Shown: positions 28,396-41,092 of the stretch, piece by piece
Layout of the letters: every line of letters starts with the position of its first letter
Numbering within the stretch: the stretch's first letter is position 1
Assembly (NCBI GenBank): GCA_964019165.1
Contig: OZ025284.1
Location: 10,001-74,000, forward strand
Source: Mastigias papua
Taxonomy: Eukaryota > Cnidaria > Scyphozoa > Rhizostomeae > Mastigiidae
Reading direction: 5' to 3'
DNA length: 64,000 nucleotides
Position numbers and translations under genes: made by a program
Notes under the pieces: generated by a model
The model's input: only the letters and a program-made list of their open reading frames with translations
Databases searched by the model: none
What the model was told of the DNA's origin: nothing

Positions 28396-29164
28396 AGTTC
28401 TGTTTAATTGTGGCCAAAAGCAATCTAACCTGAAAGTTGACAACATTTGTTGTATAATAACGGGTACAAACTCTTCACACTTTTAGCATGAGAGTAAATC
28501 CATTGCTATTGAACTTCAGCCAAAACTGGTGAAAACTCAAATAGAGAAATTAATTTTACAGGGAAAACAATACGAAAGAAGCACAAATTTTGCAGAAACT
28601 ACGACCAGTTCTTTTGCATTGCAGCCAAAACCGATCTAAAATGAAAGTTGACAACATTTACTGTATACTAACGGGTACAAACTCTTCACACTTTTAGCAT
28701 GAGAGTAAATCCATTGCTATTGAACTTCAGCCAAAACTGGTGAAAACTCAAATATAGACATTAATTTTACAGGCAAAACAATACGAAAGAAGCACAAATT
28801 TTGCAGAAACTACGACCAGTTCTTTTGCATTGCAGCCAAAACCGATCTAACCTGAAAGTTGAAAATGCTCAGTGGATTCTTACAAGTACCAACTCAGTGG
28901 ACACCTTTTGCAGTAAAGCAAGTCTATTGCTGTTGAACTGCAGCCAGAACTGGGTAAAGCTGAAATATTGAAAATAGTCTTACATGTTAACCGATATCAA
29001 AGTAGTAGACGTTTTGGTGAAATTAAGACAATTTATTTGCACTGCACTCAAATCCAATAGACTTTGAAAGGCACTGATTGTCATTGCGTACTTACAGATA
29101 ATACAACAGGAAGCTGTCTGCAGGAAGTAAGATATTCCTTTTATATTGAAACCAAAACTGTTGA
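28396..29164. repeat. Right-flank 211-bp monomers, becoming degenerate
   Basis: About two canonical monomers (28430-28860), then a type B-like monomer around 28865-28945 (GGATTCTTACAAGTACCAACTC), then 28960-29164 with only faint monomer similarity. No gene is seen. Confidence 0.8.
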
Positions 29165-29876
<712 letters not shown>

Positions 29877-29988
29877 TGGATGGCGCAATTGATTAGCACA
29901 GGAGTCTTCTGATCTACACATCGTGAGTTCGAATCCGCACTGGGGCCAAAATAAATTTTCCAATTGTGGTAGCCCACTCATGACTTAG
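29877..29988 (+). mobile_element. tRNA-derived SINE, copy 2, truncated by TA tract
   Basis: It repeats the head of the preceding copy with few changes (CTACACATCG for CTAAACATCG) and the first about 40 bases of the body (GTGGTAGCCCACTCATGACT). It then runs straight into (TA)n at 29989-30008. Confidence 0.75.
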
Positions 29989-30008
29989 TATATATATATA
30001 TATATATT

Positions 30009-30100
30009 CCATACCAAGCAGCAAATAGCCTTCTCCTTCAAATAACTTGTGTTACTTCAATAGCTGATGTCGATGGTGATGATGTATTACATAGACTGTC
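30009..30100. repeat. Diverged relative of the 2641-bp unit, right piece
   Basis: CATACCAAGCAGCA, CTTCTCCTTCAAATAACTTG and TGTTACTTC match unit positions about 9013-9062, followed by a short GATGATG run as in the unit. Together with 29165-29505 this is one old unit relative interrupted by the SINE pair and TA tracts. Confidence 0.7.
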
Positions 30101-31056
<956 letters not shown>

Positions 31057-31112
31057 TTATGTATAAACTGATCCTAAGCCGCATCCACAACGTATATAAA
31101 TTTTATACATAG

Positions 31113-31243
31113 AATAAAACAGAAATATACTTGTCTGTCAGTAAAAGTTTCGATTAGAATCTTCATCAGTACTTAACTACTGGGTACTGAAGAAGATTCT
31201 AATCGAAACGTTTACTGACAGGAGAGTATATTTCTGTTTTATT
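31113..31243. repeat. 60-bp-arm inverted repeat built from two retroelement tails
   Basis: The left arm 31113-31172 and right arm 31184-31243 are nearly perfect reverse complements around an 11-base loop. Each arm contains AGATTCTAATCGAAAC preceded by CTGATGA or CTGAAGA (left arm on the minus strand, right arm on the plus strand), then TTTACTGACAG or similar and TATATTTCTGTTTTATT. The element family is not certain; the pattern resembles tails of SINE, PLE or RTE-type retroelements. (TA)n lies on both sides. Confidence 0.85.
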
Positions 31244-31244
31244 A

Positions 31245-31245
31245 C

Positions 31246-31344
<99 letters not shown>
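31245..31344. repeat. (TA)n microsatellite
   Basis: About 100 bases of TA with two ACATATA or ATGTATA interruptions. Confidence 0.97.
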
Positions 31345-31574
31345 GTAATGCACAAGTAGAAGAGGGCAGACACTCTGTCAAGAAGTAGGCATCAAGTTGA
31401 TCTTTTTGAGCTTTTTCATCAGTGCTAACTAGTTTCGGCCTCTATCCGGCCATCGGATAAAAATAATATAATATAATATATAAAATAAAATAATATTATT
31501 TAATAGATAAAAATAATATAACATAAATACATATATATATATATATTTATGTTAAATTATTTTTATCTATTTAT
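31345..31574. other. Retroelement-tail-like fragment and AT-rich spacer
   Basis: On the minus strand, bases 31400-31460 read GGCCGGATAGAGGCCGAAAC followed by CACTGATGA, a hairpin plus GAAAC arrangement like that in the tails at 29770 and 31113-31243. The rest (31461-31574) is ATAATATAAT-type simple sequence. No coding potential. Confidence 0.45.
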
Positions 31575-31994
<420 letters not shown>

Positions 31995-32010
31995 TTGATA
32001 AATAAACATT

Positions 32011-32405
32011 CAGTCTGCCCTCGATAAGCGGAACCCCGGATAAGTGGAACTTTCGTTTAGTGGAACCAATTTCCCCAGTTCCTTGGATCTGCACTAACAA
32101 ACCTCTCTTATTTTATTTGGATAAGTGGAATCCTTGATAAGTGGAACTTTCGACAAGTGGAATCATTTTTTTTGGTTCCATGAGCAATAGTTATTCATAT
32201 AAGTGGAACTTTTCCAAAAAAGCATCTTAAGCACGTTCGAACAGCAATATTCCTATCAGCTGTAGTATATTTAAAGAAAAAGCTCTAGAGTCTGCAAAAT
32301 TAGTAGAATTGGTTGACTTTCTGCTTCTGATGGATGGGTGAGTCGATGGAAGAAACAATTCAATGCCAGTTTCAAAACTGAATTCCCAAATTAATTGAAT
32401 AGGAT
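32011..32405 (+). mobile_element. pogo/Tigger-like DNA transposon remnant, 5' end
   Basis: It starts CAGTCTGCCCTCGATAAGCG and holds about seven copies of ATAAGTGGAA or near variants between 32020 and 32210, as in terminal and subterminal repeats of pogo/Tigger elements. Around 32325-32395 one frame reads SASDGWVSRWKKQFNASFKT, which fits the CENPB-type DNA-binding helix region of Tigger transposases (typical core DGW..RWKKR). Stops before and after show it is decayed. The 3' end is absent, replaced by a PLE fragment at about 32450. Confidence 0.7.
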
Positions 32406-32449
32406 CCTATTGTATAACACTGATCAGGTGCATTGCTTCTAATATTTAA

Positions 32450-32705
32450 CTAGATATGGATATATCTACGTGCTATGATGAATAATGTGTCTAATTGGTC
32501 ATATGGTTGCCCAATGGGCACTTATTCACCATTGCTTAGGTGAAGAGTCCAAGAAATAAAATAAACTCTTTTTACACATGACCAGGTTCTTCATCTCTAT
32601 GTAAACATATTCCAGAACATTCAAATAAAGGGACGATCCTACTTGCCTACTAAACCGAAAATTATCAAATGTATACATTTTGGCCCTTCTGGAATTTCAA
32701 TGAGG
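32450..32705 (-). pseudogene. PLE fragment: end of GIY-YIG domain and 3' UTR (copy 3)
   Basis: On the minus strand the sequence aligns with the better copies at 37640-37850 (plus) and 40720-40960 (minus). It reads AKMYTFDNFRF..., VLEYVYIEMKNLVMCKK, then a 3' UTR containing TAGACACATTATTCATCAT. Many substitutions relative to the other copies show it is the oldest of the three. It is the extreme C-terminal end of a Penelope-like endonuclease and cannot be functional. Confidence 0.75.
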
Positions 32706-33242
32706 TCTTAACCTATGACATTTCATTTCATGAATCACATTTCATTTCAAGATACAACTTTGGAAGGATTAAAGCTCTGACACTGAAATTTTCCACTTGC
32801 CATAACCCTATTAACATGAATCAAAGGTGCAAATATCAAGAAGATCAGAACAGGTGAGCGCAAGTTATGCCCTTGAATTGCATGGATGAAACCTAGTTCT
32901 TGCTTTATAACCGTGTGCACTTGGTACCTATTCACCAAGGCAAAAAGTTAAGGATTAATGAACAAAACAAAAACAAAGACAGGGAAGCTCTTCTCATAGA
33001 TGCTTTGAAGGTATGTAAACCGGCCGCATACTTTGACCTTACTGAGCGGATTTGACTATAAAATAACATGCATTGTCGGAAGTAGAATAATCAAAGAAGC
33101 ACAAATATTCAAGCATTTAAAAGTAATACACAATAAATGACATATGATTTGCGTGAAATATATTAAATTGTATCCAAGCCAGCTTAGGTACTAAGTCCCC
33201 TATTGAAATAGTGTTATAGGAAATTTTATAATTCATCCTTGC
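32706..33242. other. No feature recognised
   Basis: I see unique-looking AT-rich sequence without a plausible gene, RNA or element end. Confidence 0.4.
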
Positions 33243-33533
33243 TACCTGATTATGGGTGAGTGGCCAAGTGGTTAGAGCGCTTGACCGCCGTGCGAAAAAT
33301 CGATGGTTCGAGGCGAACCCTCGGATCAAAGTTGGGATGCTCGCTCACTGTTCACCCAGCAGCAAATGGGTACCTGGTGGCAACACTGGGGAAGTTAAAG
33401 GCGGCGAGGAAAGGAACTGGCCACCCTACCTCACTATGCCGGCGGCTCAGGATAAGTGTCTCTCTAACGGGCACTCCCCCAACGCACGGAATCGTACACG
33501 GGACTCACATTTACCTTTTTTTACCTGATTATG
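33243..33533 (+). mobile_element. tRNA-derived SINE with perfect 12-bp target-site duplication
   Basis: TACCTGATTATG occurs at 33243-33254 and again at 33522-33533, bracketing a 267-bp element. The head has an A-box-like TGGCCAAGTGGTTAGAGCG and, 30 or so bases on, a B-box-like GGTTCGAGGC. A GC-richer body (GGCGGCGAGGAAAGGAACTGG, then CACTCCCCCAACGCACGG) and a T-rich 3' end follow. Known SINEs use pol III boxes like these for internal transcription and LINE machinery for insertion. The A-box resembles Ser/Leu-type tRNAs. Open frames of 90-103 codons across it are incidental. Confidence 0.88.
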
Positions 33534-34954
33534 CTTTAAACGATTTGACTTTTGGACTTTCAGAACGTTAAACAAAGGTACATCTCGTAGGAAAAGTGAA
33601 GGGGGCAACAGATCCTCAGCCCTCCTGGCTCCGCTGCCCATGAATTACTGTATCGTTTTCGCTATTTTACATAAGTCTTGCATCAAATCCAGCACGATAT
33701 TCTGCATGATGCAAAATAATTCGAACCATTCTAGTTTGCACCATATTCCTGCATGACCATTTTCCAATAGGACTTCTTCTTGATATATCTTATGCTTTTG
33801 AGGACTAACTACCTGTTCAACATACCCTTTCTACCATGCCCTTTTCATACCAGCATATATATACAGAACTGCCTTTAAAGTAGAGAAGAATATATTCCTC
33901 TATAGCTACCAAATTCAATTTAATTATCGATCGACCCTTGGAAATCACTCGAAACTGAAGGGTACCCCTCCTTAACTGTCAAACAGCACATGAAAGCATA
34001 TGATATTATATGAAATCAAATGAAATGAAACCACATCACTAGCAATTACAGGACAAGAAAAAATGCAATAGAATAGAACAACTAAGTTCAATTTCACTTC
34101 CTTTGTTATTTCTATCTTTGCTCCTGCCTCATATAAAAGAAAAAAACTGGAACCTCAAAGAAATGGTAGTAAGTTGCTAAGTGCCGCATAAACCAAAAGG
34201 CCATAACAAAATGCCAGCAAACTGTGACAGCTATATATTACTAGTATATTACTTGGTTGCTGTAAAATTGTCTGCACAAATTAAGTTTTAAATCTCTTTC
34301 TGGATAGCATAAGATTTTGGCGCCAAGTATATCCTTTACTTTACATCCAACTAAACATAAAGTCGCAATATAAGACGTCAATACGGTTTATGCAGATATT
34401 CAAGGCAAAAGAGGATCATTTGCCGTTTCTACATATCTGATGCTCGATTCTGGGCTACATACTACACGGTATCTGTCCATGAATAAGTAGTCTACTGCAC
34501 AAAGATTAGGCAAATCATATATCAGTCCTTGATCATATTGAGGACATTTGTATACTGTTCACTATTCCACGCGCTTATGAAGGTTTCCAATAGCTAATGA
34601 AGAACATGGGTAAAGAATGAAATCGAACTTACAGATCGAAGCATCGATTTTGCAAGATCGATTTCAAAATCTTCCGGTCTGGTGGAGACACGATTGCACT
34701 GCACTTCCAAGTGAATGTCAGGTTTGCGAAATCATGCTATTGTTTAGTCATGCAATTCATTTCAATTGTCTGGACTCAAAGCTATGATTGGCTGAGAAAA
34801 GCATGAGGTAGAGTCAATGAAAAACAATGATTGGCTGAGGAAAGCACAAGGCGGGGTTAAGTCTCATTGTCATGATCTTGAAAGTTGCTGAATGCAATAG
34901 CTCTTTGGGAGCCCAGTGGGAGTTGTATTTCTATGAACCAATATGCTGCGAAGT
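33534..34954. other. No gene; one dispersed repeat and one local duplication
   Basis: Bases about 33715-33860 resemble about 36310-36430 in the same orientation (GACCATT, CTACCTGTT, CATGCCCTTTTC, CCAACATA-like). A short tandem duplication ATGATTGGCTGAG..AAAGCA sits at 34781 and 34827. Otherwise I see nothing. Confidence 0.45.
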
Positions 34955-35442
34955 AAGGCCCGTTTCAAAAGTCGTACTTCTCATGTCCAAAACTTAACTC
35001 GAGAATTAATGCATGAGAAGGGGGACGTTTGAATCAATTAGGAATGGCAGATGTAGTTAAGTGCGGACTTCTCTTCCCGAGCTGCACTAAACTAGGGCTA
35101 GGCTTGGTTTCAAACGTCGAACGTTTCATTTGCCAAACCTAATGCTTTGTACTTGCATGAGTGTCTTTTTCATCATAAATTCCCTCCCATGCAGAATGCA
35201 GCAAATATTGTTGCATATTCGTGACGTACGTGACAAGTACTTTCATATGGTATACAATTTATGTACGAAGGGGCAATCTTTATCAACAAACTTGAATGCT
35301 TGACGTAAGAATTTTAGTTTGACATTGGAGCGGCACAATTAAGCTCTACATTTAAACGGGAGTCGCACTAAACACTCTCAGTTGCCAAGCCAAATTGAAC
35401 TGAGTTCGGCACATGAGAAGTTCGAAATTTGAAACAGGCCTT
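34955..35442. mobile_element. MITE with about 35-bp terminal inverted repeats, Harbinger-like
   Basis: The left end AAGGCCCGTTTCAAAAGTCG, followed by TACTTCTCATGT, is mirrored at the right end (35408-35442), which reads ACATGAGAAGTTCGAA and TTTGAAACAGGCCTT. TAA at 34954-34956 and 35443-35445 may be the 3-bp target duplication typical of Harbinger elements, but the exact termini are ambiguous by two bases. It has no coding capacity, so it is non-autonomous. Confidence 0.75.
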
Positions 35443-35446
35443 TAAC

Positions 35447-35700
35447 CAGGGGTAGGAAATTATTCTATTCAAAGGGCCACATTAGAAGCAGAAATATTGA
35501 GGAGAGGATGACCAAATGGACTCAATAAATTTCTACATAATATTGTCTGTATTTTTTAAACACGTTTGATACAAACCCAACGTCTAAAAATAAAAACAAT
35601 GCAGCTTCAGTTTTTACTTTTTATGCGGCCTTTCAAGGGCCAGTCAAGAGTCAATCAAAGGGTCATATGTGGCCCACAGGCCTGTCAATGCCCAGGTCTG
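35447..35700. mobile_element. hAT-type MITE, 254 bp
   Basis: It starts CAGGGGTAGGAAATT and AAAGGGCCACAT, and ends ATGTGGCCCACAGG and CCCAGGTCTG, the inverted CAG/CTG ends and GGCCACAT inner motif known from hAT (Charlie-like) MITEs. The flanking octamers CCTTTAAC (35439-35446) and CCTTACAC (35701-35708) agree at 6 of 8 bases, consistent with an aged 8-bp hAT target duplication. It inserted exactly at the right terminus of the preceding MITE. Confidence 0.75.
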
Positions 35701-36711
35701 CCTTACACATTCGTATATTCGGGACTCCATATGTATTCCGTAGCAGACAACAAATGCAGCCATGCAATCTATGAATTTCTATGAACTTCTCTTCTATACC
35801 CAATCAGAATTTAACATTATTTAGAGTGGATTTGAGATCTCTTCCCTACATTCTTCAGGAGCTGTTGCATAAAAAAGATGCTTTTAAATCCAAATATTCC
35901 AAGTATTGACTGAGTTCCATCAAGTACAAGATTCTTTTCTCCTCTTTTTCAAGTGCCAAATGTAAATTTTCATTTTGAAGAAATATTAGTCAAATCAAGT
36001 AAGGAAGATTGCAAGGCTTGACAAAAACACCGTACACTATTAGATCTCAAGCATTTAATTTGCGTAAACCTCCATGATCACCCAAAAAAAAGTTTCACTC
36101 CATCAAAAGGGAAACATGAAGACAGCCCGATACAGCTATCCTTTCTATTCGCAAGGGGACAAAGGGACAAGAACCACTCTGTAACCTGTTAACTGGGTTA
36201 TTCAGTCATTTAATCACTTTCAAATCAAACAATGCAAAAACTCTGCCTCCTCAACACATCTTATGGGGCATTTAGGATTTGTCCTAATCCCACCCTACGT
36301 CGGTTATGCAATTGCATATTGCTGCAAGACCATTCTACAATAGAATTTAATATACGCGATGCTTTTCTTCATAACTAAATACCTGTTAAACGTATCTTCT
36401 GTCATGCCCTTTTCGTGCCAACATACATCTAAAGAGCCATGTATGAGTAAAGTAACAGATATTTATCTAAATACAATATTAATAAGATTATGAATGCCGA
36501 ATGGTGTCCCTCCTTACTCCTTCTTCATGGAAAATTCAAAACAATGGAACTTGACACAAATGACAATACATCTGTTGATCAACAATCTGTCACTTATTGT
36601 GACACATGTATTACTGCTTACTTTTGCAAAGGTTTCAAACATGTGGCAAAGTACAATACATTGAACAAGCCAGAAAAATAATGTCACTAAACTGTCCCGA
36701 CAATCTCATAC
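35701..36711. other. No feature recognised apart from a dispersed repeat
   Basis: About 36310-36430 is the second copy of the repeat at 33715-33860. The 63-codon open frame at 36490-36681 shows no recognised motif, and I do not call it a gene. Confidence 0.4.
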
Positions 36712-36719
36712 TGTAGACA

Positions 36720-37781
36720 GTCCCTTGGGGCCGGCTTTAGCAAAACTTTTCGTGGGCTTTCATGCAAGTAGACTTTTGATAACACCGTAAAACCAGGGGT
36801 CCACTTTAGACATGTGGTAGATACTTTCGTCATCTTTAGTTCCGAGCTGGATTGTGACTGTTTTCATGAAAAACTGAACTTGCTGCATCCAGCTTTAAAA
36901 TTCACAGTAGAGAAGGAGCAAAACAGCTCCTTGAACTTTCTAGACGCTTTGGTGGAAAAAGAGGGCACTGGATTTCTTACCAGCGTTTACAGGAAGCCAA
37001 CGTTTACAGGGCAATACATCCTTTGGAATTCCTTAAGCCTAAAAGCAAGAAAAATTAGCCTTATTAAAACCTTAGTTCACAGGGCACTAATGACTTGCTC
37101 CAAAACTAAATTAGGCTCAGAGCTTGATAGAGTAAAACAACTGCTCATTGAAAATGGATATCCAGATGATGTCCTTATTACTTCTATTAAGCAAAACCTT
37201 GCCAACTTTGCAGCGGAAAAACCGTGTGGTCCTGAGAAGTGCCCAGTTTGCCTAAAATTGCCCTGGACTGGTAATGTTTCATCAAAATTTAAAAACCAAA
37301 TTAACAAAGCCATTACATCCTGCTTCTATGCTATGGAACCTCGTGTGGTCAACAATACTAAGGTCATGCTACCATCTGCTAAAACGATAGCGTTCCTACC
37401 ACTCAAAAAAGTTGTGTAGTTTATGAATTTTCGTGCCGATGTGAAGCTCGGTACGTAGGGCGCACTACTCAGCGACTAGCAGATAGAATAAAACAACATG
37501 TCCCCACAAGCATCAGGACGAAAAACACTATAATAAGGGAACAGCCACCCCGTATGTGTAAAAACTCTAATTCTAAAATGAAAAGTGATTCGGCCATAGG
37601 ACAACATCTCATTAAAAACCCAGAATGCGCCAAAACATACACAGACGATAATTTTAGGATCATAGGGCAAGCTAGATCGTCCTTTCATTTAGGTGTTTTG
37701 GAATCAGTTTACATTAAGACTCAAAACCCAGTCTTGTGTAAACAAAAAGAGTTCATTTTCTCACTTGGACTCTCCAAGTAA
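36720..37781 (+). pseudogene. PLE reverse transcriptase and GIY-YIG endonuclease, degenerate
   Basis: Penelope-like elements encode a reverse transcriptase related to telomerase plus a GIY-YIG nuclease that nicks the target. Here the frame begins with PLGPALAKLFVGFH (RT motif B region), shifts frame, and then reads HVVDTFVIF, where family members have YVDD: the tyrosine and one catalytic aspartate are lost. An open frame at 36814-37419 carries the rest of the RT and linker (FLDALVEKEG, YRKPTFTGQY, KCPVCLKLPW). A second frameshift near 37400 leads into the nuclease: YEFSCRCEARYVGRTTQRL then DRIKQH, AIGQHL, NFRIIGQARSSFHLGVLES and FIFSLGLSK at 37781. The element is RT-dead and shifted twice. 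Confidence 0.88.
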
Positions 37782-37904
37782 ACATTGGTGAATATGTGCC
37801 AAGTGGCCAATCATACGGCCAACTGGACACAGTATTCATCATATCACGTGTAACCGCATCTGGCTACATATTTCGTTTCACCTTTTGGTCGCTAACCCAT
37901 GTTT

Positions 37905-37945
37905 CATACTCTGACGAGTGTCGGACGAAAACACTTTTCAGTATG
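37905..37945 (+). other. Conserved hairpin with hammerhead-like core in PLE 3' UTR
   Basis: CTGACGA (37911-37917), a nine-base spacer and GAAA (37927-37930) sit inside an outer stem CATACT/AGTATG (37905-37910 with 37940-37945). The minus-strand copy near 40645-40680 keeps the outer stem and the CTGACGA...GAAA string. PLEs are known to carry hammerhead ribozymes (established), but stem II here could be only two base pairs and I cannot place stems I and III convincingly, so the ribozyme reading is weak. Confidence 0.3.
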
Positions 37946-38013
37946 TCTAAAACATGGTACCGCTTTTTTGAGCTGTAGTGAAGTTCTGTAGTACCAACAG
38001 ACTTTTCACAATC

Positions 38014-40562
38014 TCATACTAGTATAGTACTCTGTTGCCATAGAACCACTTGTGCAATTCTAGGTTAAAACCTCTTATGGAAAGCTCAAAACTATGGCGC
38101 CATGCAACTAACCATTAGTGTTCTCATAGAAGACTTTAATCCGCTTCCTGAAGGTGTTCAAGGTAGGTGCATTCAATATGTCCGACGGCAAGCTGTTTCA
38201 ACTTACTTGTTGTTTCAGAATGATTTGCGGACATTATGTCACTGAGACTTCATGACAAGAAGGAAGTAAATTATATTCTATGAATACAAACTCTATGCAA
38301 GCTACCAAACCAAATACAAAGAGCTCTGGCCAAGAGTTATTCTCTATTAGGGGAGCTTCCTCTGAAACACCTTTAATGAAAGTGTCAAACATGAGCCAAC
38401 ACGGCTGGCTTTCAAAAAAGCATCAAATGTTGGGCTGAAAAGAATATACCTGCAGACAATGCCGTTACTTAGCTTTTCTATACACTGCAACAGCTCCATG
38501 ACGGGGACTAGATAAAGAGGCAGAATTTTGAAAATAATGTGACTAACTATTACCATGTGTCTGCGTTCTTTTTAACATTTACAATGTGGTTCGTGATCTA
38601 TCAAGGCTTATTGGAGAGGTAACTGAATAAACCTTTTCAGTTTTAAAATTTCTTCTTTTAAATAGTTCTTTAAATTAGTACCTTCTAGTATTGTTGCGAA
38701 CGGTGATACAGTGGCTGGGATGCATGGGGGCTACAACAGAACAGAAAGTCTATCGGACGTTTTTGCCATTTTCGGATTTCTGCATGTAATTGAGTTTCTT
38801 TTGCTGCGTTGAATGTTTTCAAAAGAATAAAGTTACAGCACTTTAACACTAGGCAAATTCGCCCTTGCATACTGTATTCCTATAGCTACTGCCAGAATAC
38901 AAGAAATCACAGTATATTTTCCACAGAAATGACAAATTTTGTAATTTCCAAACAGAACTGTTGTTTGGCCGTGTGAGAGAACTGGCCTGACTGACAATGG
39001 ATTTCGTATATAAACACGATTGAGAAGAGAAAAATGAAAGAAGCAGGGAAAGGGAGGGAAACGCTACTTTGTTGAGCAATTGTGGGAGGGTAGTGGAGGT
39101 TCCTGATGCGTTGCCGAGTTGCGAGGCCTCGAAAAGTACAAAATTTGCGTTATATAATTGTTCAATGATCCCATAATTCCTCCTTCATAATCTACCTTGT
39201 CTTCTCTGTGGTCTTCTTTCAAGCTGCTGAAGCTTCAAAAGAAGCATACTGATAGCAAATTAAGCTCTAACAGAAGAATATGTGCCCGTCTCTATTTTGC
39301 TACATATTTGTTGGACGGAAATAGTAGTCTTGCCCTGAAATATGACAACAGTACCCAGAGTTATAAATGACTGATCCCTTAAGTCATTAAATATTTCTTT
39401 GTAGATTTCGAAAATGGTACAAAGCAGTGTGCTAGTGCTGCCATACCTACTTTGCATCATAGCCTCCTCTAAGCAATCATAGCTAGGAAGACAAATGTTA
39501 TAGGGAACCTCATTGAAGTCTGTGGCCAGGCTTAGGAAAGGGCTGCAAACAAACCTGTACAATTTAATATTGCTTCTATTATGACACACAATTAATTGAC
39601 TACAGCTTTGTCGCACTGCAAGTCAAAGTTCTTAAACATTAATGTTGTTTCCTCGAATGATTTGGATTTTGATTTTAGTATGATGGAGCAAGTAAAATAA
39701 ATAACTAATATAGTAAACTATTTTGTTTATATCTAGATTGGAAGAACATCATGTCTTATAGAATTGTGTACGGCTAGTAATATTACGTGTTTTGCAGTGT
39801 TTAGTATCAATACTGTTGATTCTTGATCTAAAGCTATCAGATGTGAAGCATTTAAAACCCTCGTCCAATTACCAGGTACTATTTTTTACATATTTTACAG
39901 TAATACAATCCAGAATCCTTTTCATCAAATGTTATGCCAGTATGGCAAAGTTATTCAAAACAATTTTAGAGCTAAAATGTATAGAAAAGTATACTTTATT
40001 TAAGATTATCTCAACACAACCTTGCATTTATGGGTACGCCCTAAATAATTGACCACGCCCTTTTAGGATAAGTCAGATTTTTGGCTGGATCCGCACCTGG
40101 AAGTAAATCCATTTGATTATGCATTCAACCTATTCACGTGGCTTAGCATAATGTTACTTCTTGCTGTTCACAAAAGTGGTGGTAAAAATTAGAGGGACAA
40201 CATTTGACACTATTCACGAGGCAATTCAGGCCCCCAAAACAAGAGTTTTAAGATAGTAGAAGAAAATCGGGAGTCCATTATATATTTTCTGGTCAGTAAG
40301 TATTTTGGAAGAAGAGAGTATGTATAAAAAATCTTTGCAAGCTACCAAAAACAAATACAAAGAGCTTTCGCCAAAAGTCACTGTCTTTTAGGGCAATTTC
40401 CTCAGGAACACCGTGGATCATAGTAGGAAAATTGGACCAACACGATTAGCTTTCAAAGAGATGATCAAACATTTGGCTGGAAAGGAATGCACGTGCAGAT
40501 CAGCTTCTTTATGGACTGCAGCAGCTCTAATAAGACCTCAGAGAAGGAGCGTATTAGATTTT
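38014..40562. other. No gene; one dispersed repeat pair
   Basis: About 38285-38400 resembles about 40325-40440 in the same orientation (TGCAAGCTACCAAA, CAAATACAAAGAGCT, CCTC.GAAACACC). The family is unknown. Open frames of 60-118 codons (for example 39260-39616 minus and 39792-40052 plus) show no recognisable motif, and I do not annotate them as genes. Confidence 0.45.
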
Positions 40563-41092
40563 GAATTTGTGAAAAGTCTATTGGTACTACAGAACTTCAC
40601 TATAGCACGAACAAGCGGGAACATTGCTTTAGCATACTGAAAGCTTTTTCATCCGACACTCGTCAGAGTATGAAACGTGGGTTAGCGACCAAAAGGTGAA
40701 ATGAAATATATAGCCAGATGCGGGTACACGTGATATGATGAATAATGCGTCTATTTGGCCCTATGATTGGCTAATTAGCACCTATTCACCAGTGTTTACT
40801 TGAAGAGTCCAAGTGAGAAAATGAACTCTTTTTGTTTACACAAGACTGGGTTTTGAGTCTTAATGTAAACTGATTCCAAAACACCTAAATGAAAGGACGA
40901 TCTAGCTTGCCCTATGATCCTAAAATTATCGTCTGTGTATGTTTTGGCGCATTCTGGATTTGTAATAAGATGTTGTCCTATGGCCGAATCATTTTTCATT
41001 TTAGAAATATAGTTTTTACATATACGAGGTGGCTGTTCTCTTGTTGTTGTGTTTTTTGTCCTGATGCTCGTGGGGACATGTTGTTTTATTCT
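40563..41092 (-). pseudogene. PLE fragment: GIY-YIG C-terminus and 3' UTR (copy 2)
   Basis: The minus-strand frame 40796-41092 encodes the C-terminal endonuclease portion (HVPTSIRTKN, AIGQHLITNPECAKTY, NFRIIGQARSS, KEFIFSLGLFK) and is very close to copy 1. The 3' UTR continues to about 40563. 5' truncation removes the RT and the nuclease core YVGRT. Its truncated end abuts the reverse transcriptase of a BEL/Pao element at about 41093. It is less decayed than the copy at 32450. Confidence 0.85.

Larger units (their letters stand above)
36712..38013 (+). mobile_element. Penelope-like element, 5'-truncated (copy 1)
   Basis: This contains the second half of the reverse transcriptase, a GIY-YIG endonuclease and a 3' UTR of about 230 bases, in sense orientation. 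The 3' limit (about 38013) is where similarity to the minus-strand copy at 40563 stops (GTAGTACCAACAGACTTTTC against GTACTACAGAAC on the other strand). 5' truncation is usual for these elements. Confidence 0.85.

Noticed and set aside
33260..33571. Protein-coding frames of 90-103 codons over the GC-rich segment
   Set aside because: They coincide with a SINE that has a 12-bp target duplication.
39260..39616. 118-codon minus-strand open frame as a gene
   Set aside because: No motif, no neighbour support and no similarity that I can recognise.
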